DNA from: Micrococcales bacterium
GTDB lineage: Bacteria; Actinomycetota; Actinomycetes; Actinomycetales; Dermatophilaceae
NCBI GenBank assembly: GCA_003132125.1
Contig: PKWT01000175.1
Span: forward strand, 1-10,837
DNA: 10,837 nt
Direction: 5' to 3'
A program made the translations under genes and the position numbers. The notes below the pieces were generated by a model, which saw nothing but the letters and a program-made list of their open reading frames with translations, made no database searches and had not been told where the DNA came from. Of the stretch, positions 8,861 to 10,837 are shown piece by piece (positions within the stretch are counted from its first letter, which is position 1; every line of letters begins with the position of its first letter).

Positions 8861-10453
8861 TCAGGCGGTGAGGTCGCGGCGGCTCCATCCCAGGTAGCCC
8901 AGAGCGGCCAGTGCCGCAGCAGTGGCGGTGAGGGCGGCCAGGGCGCCGATTCCATCGGAGCCGACGGGGAGCAGCGGAGTGTGCTGGAACGGAGACAGGT
9001 CCATCAGCCACTGCGGCGCGTTCCACAACACCCCGAACTCGCCGAGAGCGATGAACGCGGCCAGCAGGCCCCAGACGGCCGTGGTGAGCCGGGGGACCCA
9101 GCCGAACACGCTCAGGGCCACACTGGTGATGACCCACGCGGCGGGGATCTGGGCAAGGGCGGCCAGGGTGACCCGGCCGACCTGGCTGGCGTCGTGCAGG
9201 GCGAAGGCAGCGCCCGCGCCGGTCGACAATCCTGTCAGCAGCATCAGCAGGGCCACCCCGGCCAGGGCTGCGGCGTAGTGGCTGGTGGCCCAGCGGGTGC
9301 GGGTCGTCGCGGTGCCCAGCAGGGCTTCGGTGTGGCCCGTGGTCTCCTCGCTGCGTAGGTGGTTGACCGCGGACACCCCGTAGGCGGTCACGAGGATCCC
9401 CATGATGGCGATCTCAGCTGCCATGAAAGCGTCGGTCAGAGCTTGGGCGCCGCCAAGCTTCCTGATCAGGTCCTGGGCGTTCGGTGAGGTCATGAAGTCG
9501 GTGACGCCGCTCGCGAGCGAGCCGATCACCACGCCGAACACGACGACCGTGACTGCCCAGACCACCAACATGCGGTCCTGCAGTCGCACGGCCAGGTCCC
9601 AGACCCCGGCCAGGGCCCCTCGGTCTGGGCCGGGACGTTCTTCGCGCAGGCCACCGCCGAGGTCGCGGCGGGCCCGCAGCACGAAGGTCACCGGGACGAG
9701 TGCCACGCACAGCGCCAGCGGCAGGGACAGCACCCACCACCGGTCGCCGGCGAAGGCCCGGATCTGCTGGTTCCAGCCGATCGGCGACAGCCAGGACAGC
9801 GCGGAGGGGCCAGGCTCGGCAAGGTCGCCGACCGCGCGCAGGGTGTAGGTGATCGCGATGACGATCATGCCCATTCCGCTGGCGGCCCGGGCACTGGTGG
9901 TCAGCTGGGCGCTCACCGCTGCCACCGCGCTGAATGCCATTCCGGTGGCCGCCCAGCCCAGTCCGAAGGCGAACGAGCCAGCAGCAGGTAGCCCGGCGGC
10001 GGCCAGGGCTGCACCGCTGAGAAGTCCGAGGATCAGGCTGGCGCCGAAGCTGATCACCAGAGCAGCGCTCAGCGGGGCGTTGCGTCCCAGCCGCCCGCCG
10101 CTGAGAAGCTCCAGCTGTCCGCTCTCCTCGTCGGCGCGGGTGTGCCGGATCGTCACGAACACCATGAGGACCGCGATGGCGGCTGTCATGAACGCGGTGT
10201 ACTTGATCATGGACAGGGAGCCCAACGATGTCGGGTCGTAGACGCGTCCGAACAGTGCCACCATGGCAGCGGCGGCGTTCAGGGTATTCGCCGCCTCGAT
10301 GCGGCTGGCCTTGTCGGGGAACAGACCGGCTCCGGCCGAGGCGGTGGACCAGGCCATCATTGCGAACGCGAGGATCCACAGCGACAGCAACCAGCGGTCC
10401 CGGCGCAGTCCCAGCCGGACCAGGCTGCCGGTTCCGGCCAGCGTCTCACGCAT
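8861..10453 (-). CDS. ABC-2-type exporter permease, two-halved (tetronasin/polyketide antibiotic exporter-like)
   Basis: The product is a 530-residue integral membrane protein with about twelve hydrophobic segments in two similar halves. The first segment is near 22-45 (WLLSLWILAFAMMAW). Others lie near 60-100, 120-190, 235-260, 295-320, 345-365, 385-410, 425-460, 465-480 and 505-525. Each half carries a cytoplasmic motif that aligns without gaps: RADEESGQLELLSG (106-119) and RSEETTGHTEALLG (367-380). This is typical of the long actinobacterial permeases annotated as tetronasin or polyketide exporters. They work with one ATPase to expel drugs or lipophilic compounds. The ATG at 10453 overlaps the ATPase stop codon by 8 bp, so the two are coupled. 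The substrate is unknown: 'antibiotic' in the family name does not prove resistance here. Confidence 0.9.
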   Translation of the reverse strand: MRETLAGTGSLVRLGLRRDRWLLSLWILAFAMMAWSTASAGAGLFPDKASRIEAANTLNAAAAMVALFGRVYDPTSLGSLSMIKYTAFMTAAIAVLMVFVTIRHTRADEESGQLELLSGGRLGRNAPLSAALVISFGASLILGLLSGAALAAAGLPAAGSFAFGLGWAATGMAFSAVAAVSAQLTTSARAASGMGMIVIAITYTLRAVGDLAEPGPSALSWLSPIGWNQQIRAFAGDRWWVLSLPLALCVALVPVTFVLRARRDLGGGLREERPGPDRGALAGVWDLAVRLQDRMLVVWAVTVVVFGVVIGSLASGVTDFMTSPNAQDLIRKLGGAQALTDAFMAAEIAIMGILVTAYGVSAVNHLRSEETTGHTEALLGTATTRTRWATSHYAAALAGVALLMLLTGLSTGAGAAFALHDASQVGRVTLAALAQIPAAWVITSVALSVFGWVPRLTTAVWGLLAAFIALGEFGVLWNAPQWLMDLSPFQHTPLLPVGSDGIGALAALTATAAALAALGYLGWSRRDLTA

Positions 10454-10837
10454 CCTCGGGCCGCCCTCCGCTGGAGGCGGTCGCGTCCGTAGCCGCTACA
10501 CCGGTCGTTGGGCCGTAGTGCCGCAGGAAGAGGTCTTCCAGGGTCGGCGGCTGGCTGGTCAAGGTCTGCAGGCCGGCGGCGGTCAGCGCCTGCATGAGCG
10601 GGGCGAGTCCCGACGGTTCCACCTGGGCGCTGACCCGGTGATTCGCCACAACCAGGTCGTGGACCCCGGGCAGGTGCTCCAGGCCCGGCGGCACAGATGT
10701 GACGTCGGCGGTGACCGAGGTCCGGGTCAGGTGCCGCAACTGCTCGAGCGGGCCGGTCTCCACCACCTTGCCGGCTCGGATGATGCTGATCCGGTCGGAC
10801 AACGCCTCGGCCTCGCTGAGGATGTGGCTGCTCAGCA
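10446..10837 (-). CDS. ABC transporter ATP-binding protein, C-terminal part (cut by window edge)
   Basis: About 130 C-terminal residues are visible. They begin with LSSHILSEAEALSDRISIIR, whose His is the H-loop (switch) histidine of ABC ATPases. The usual strand-turn RAGKVVETGPLEQL follows. The remaining ~90 residues form the small C-terminal domain of exporter ATPases and end in the common PTLEDLFLRHYG motif plus a low-complexity tail. Walker A, the signature motif and Walker B lie beyond the right edge, so activity cannot be judged. The gene precedes and overlaps the permease gene, and the two form one exporter. The true start is outside the window; the in-frame TTG near 10802 lies within the conserved domain and is not the start. 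Confidence 0.9.
   Translation of the reverse strand, partial: LSSHILSEAEALSDRISIIRAGKVVETGPLEQLRHLTRTSVTADVTSVPPGLEHLPGVHDLVVANHRVSAQVEPSGLAPLMQALTAAGLQTLTSQPPTLEDLFLRHYGPTTGVAATDATASSGGRPEDA

Noticed and set aside
9414..10379. A 321-codon minus-strand open frame overlapping the permease gene
   Set aside because: It is a shifted frame of the permease coding strand, Arg/Pro-rich with no membrane segments. The permease frame has clear hydrophobic segments and coupling with the ATPase gene.
8861..10837. The ABC exporter as a specific antibiotic-resistance determinant
   Set aside because: Family resemblance alone does not show the substrate. No biosynthetic or resistance genes are in the window, and most of the ATPase is outside it.

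Overview
The window is a GC-rich stretch of bacterial chromosome, about two-thirds G+C by eye. Its codon use, its GTG and TTG starts and its gene families point to an actinomycete (Actinomycetota). A PAC2-family gene divergent from metH, with a HAD hydrolase gene directly behind metH, is an arrangement I associate with actinomycetes. I cannot place the genus from this sequence. Coding density is very high: eight genes are visible, two of them cut by the window edges. The largest non-coding gap is about 105 bp. I see no tRNA, rRNA, mobile element, CRISPR array or long repeat.

Left part (1-4472): the 5' end of a PAC2-family gene (minus strand) is divergent from a complete cobalamin-dependent methionine synthase gene, metH (plus strand). 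A HAD-family phosphohydrolase gene overlaps the metH stop codon by 11 bp, so the two are probably translationally coupled. No cobalamin riboswitch is visible in the short gap before metH.

Middle part (4492-8829): this is a compact catabolic module. A MocR-type regulator (winged helix-turn-helix fused to an aminotransferase fold, minus strand) is divergent from a two-gene operon. The operon encodes a CoA-acylating (methyl)malonate-semialdehyde dehydrogenase (mmsA) and a class III omega-aminotransferase. The likely flow is that the aminotransferase turns an omega- or beta-amino acid (beta-alanine or a similar compound) into a semialdehyde, which the dehydrogenase converts to acetyl-CoA or propionyl-CoA. 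The regulator probably senses the amine through bound PLP. The 59-bp divergent intergenic region is the most informative non-coding stretch. It is AT-rich and carries a perfect 14-bp palindrome (CAAACATATGTTTG) with a third half-site one spacer away. It also has promoter-like hexamers that place both start codons at or next to the transcription start, suggesting leaderless mRNAs in both directions.

Right part (8861-10837, minus strand): a two-component ABC exporter. The C-terminal third of an ATPase overlaps the start of a 530-residue, two-halved ABC-2-type permease resembling the antibiotic exporters annotated as tetronasin/polyketide transporters in actinomycetes. It runs convergent to the aminotransferase gene.

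I found no clear sign of an undescribed system. The best candidates for a second look are the operator architecture between the MocR gene and mmsA, and the variant PLP site in the MocR protein.
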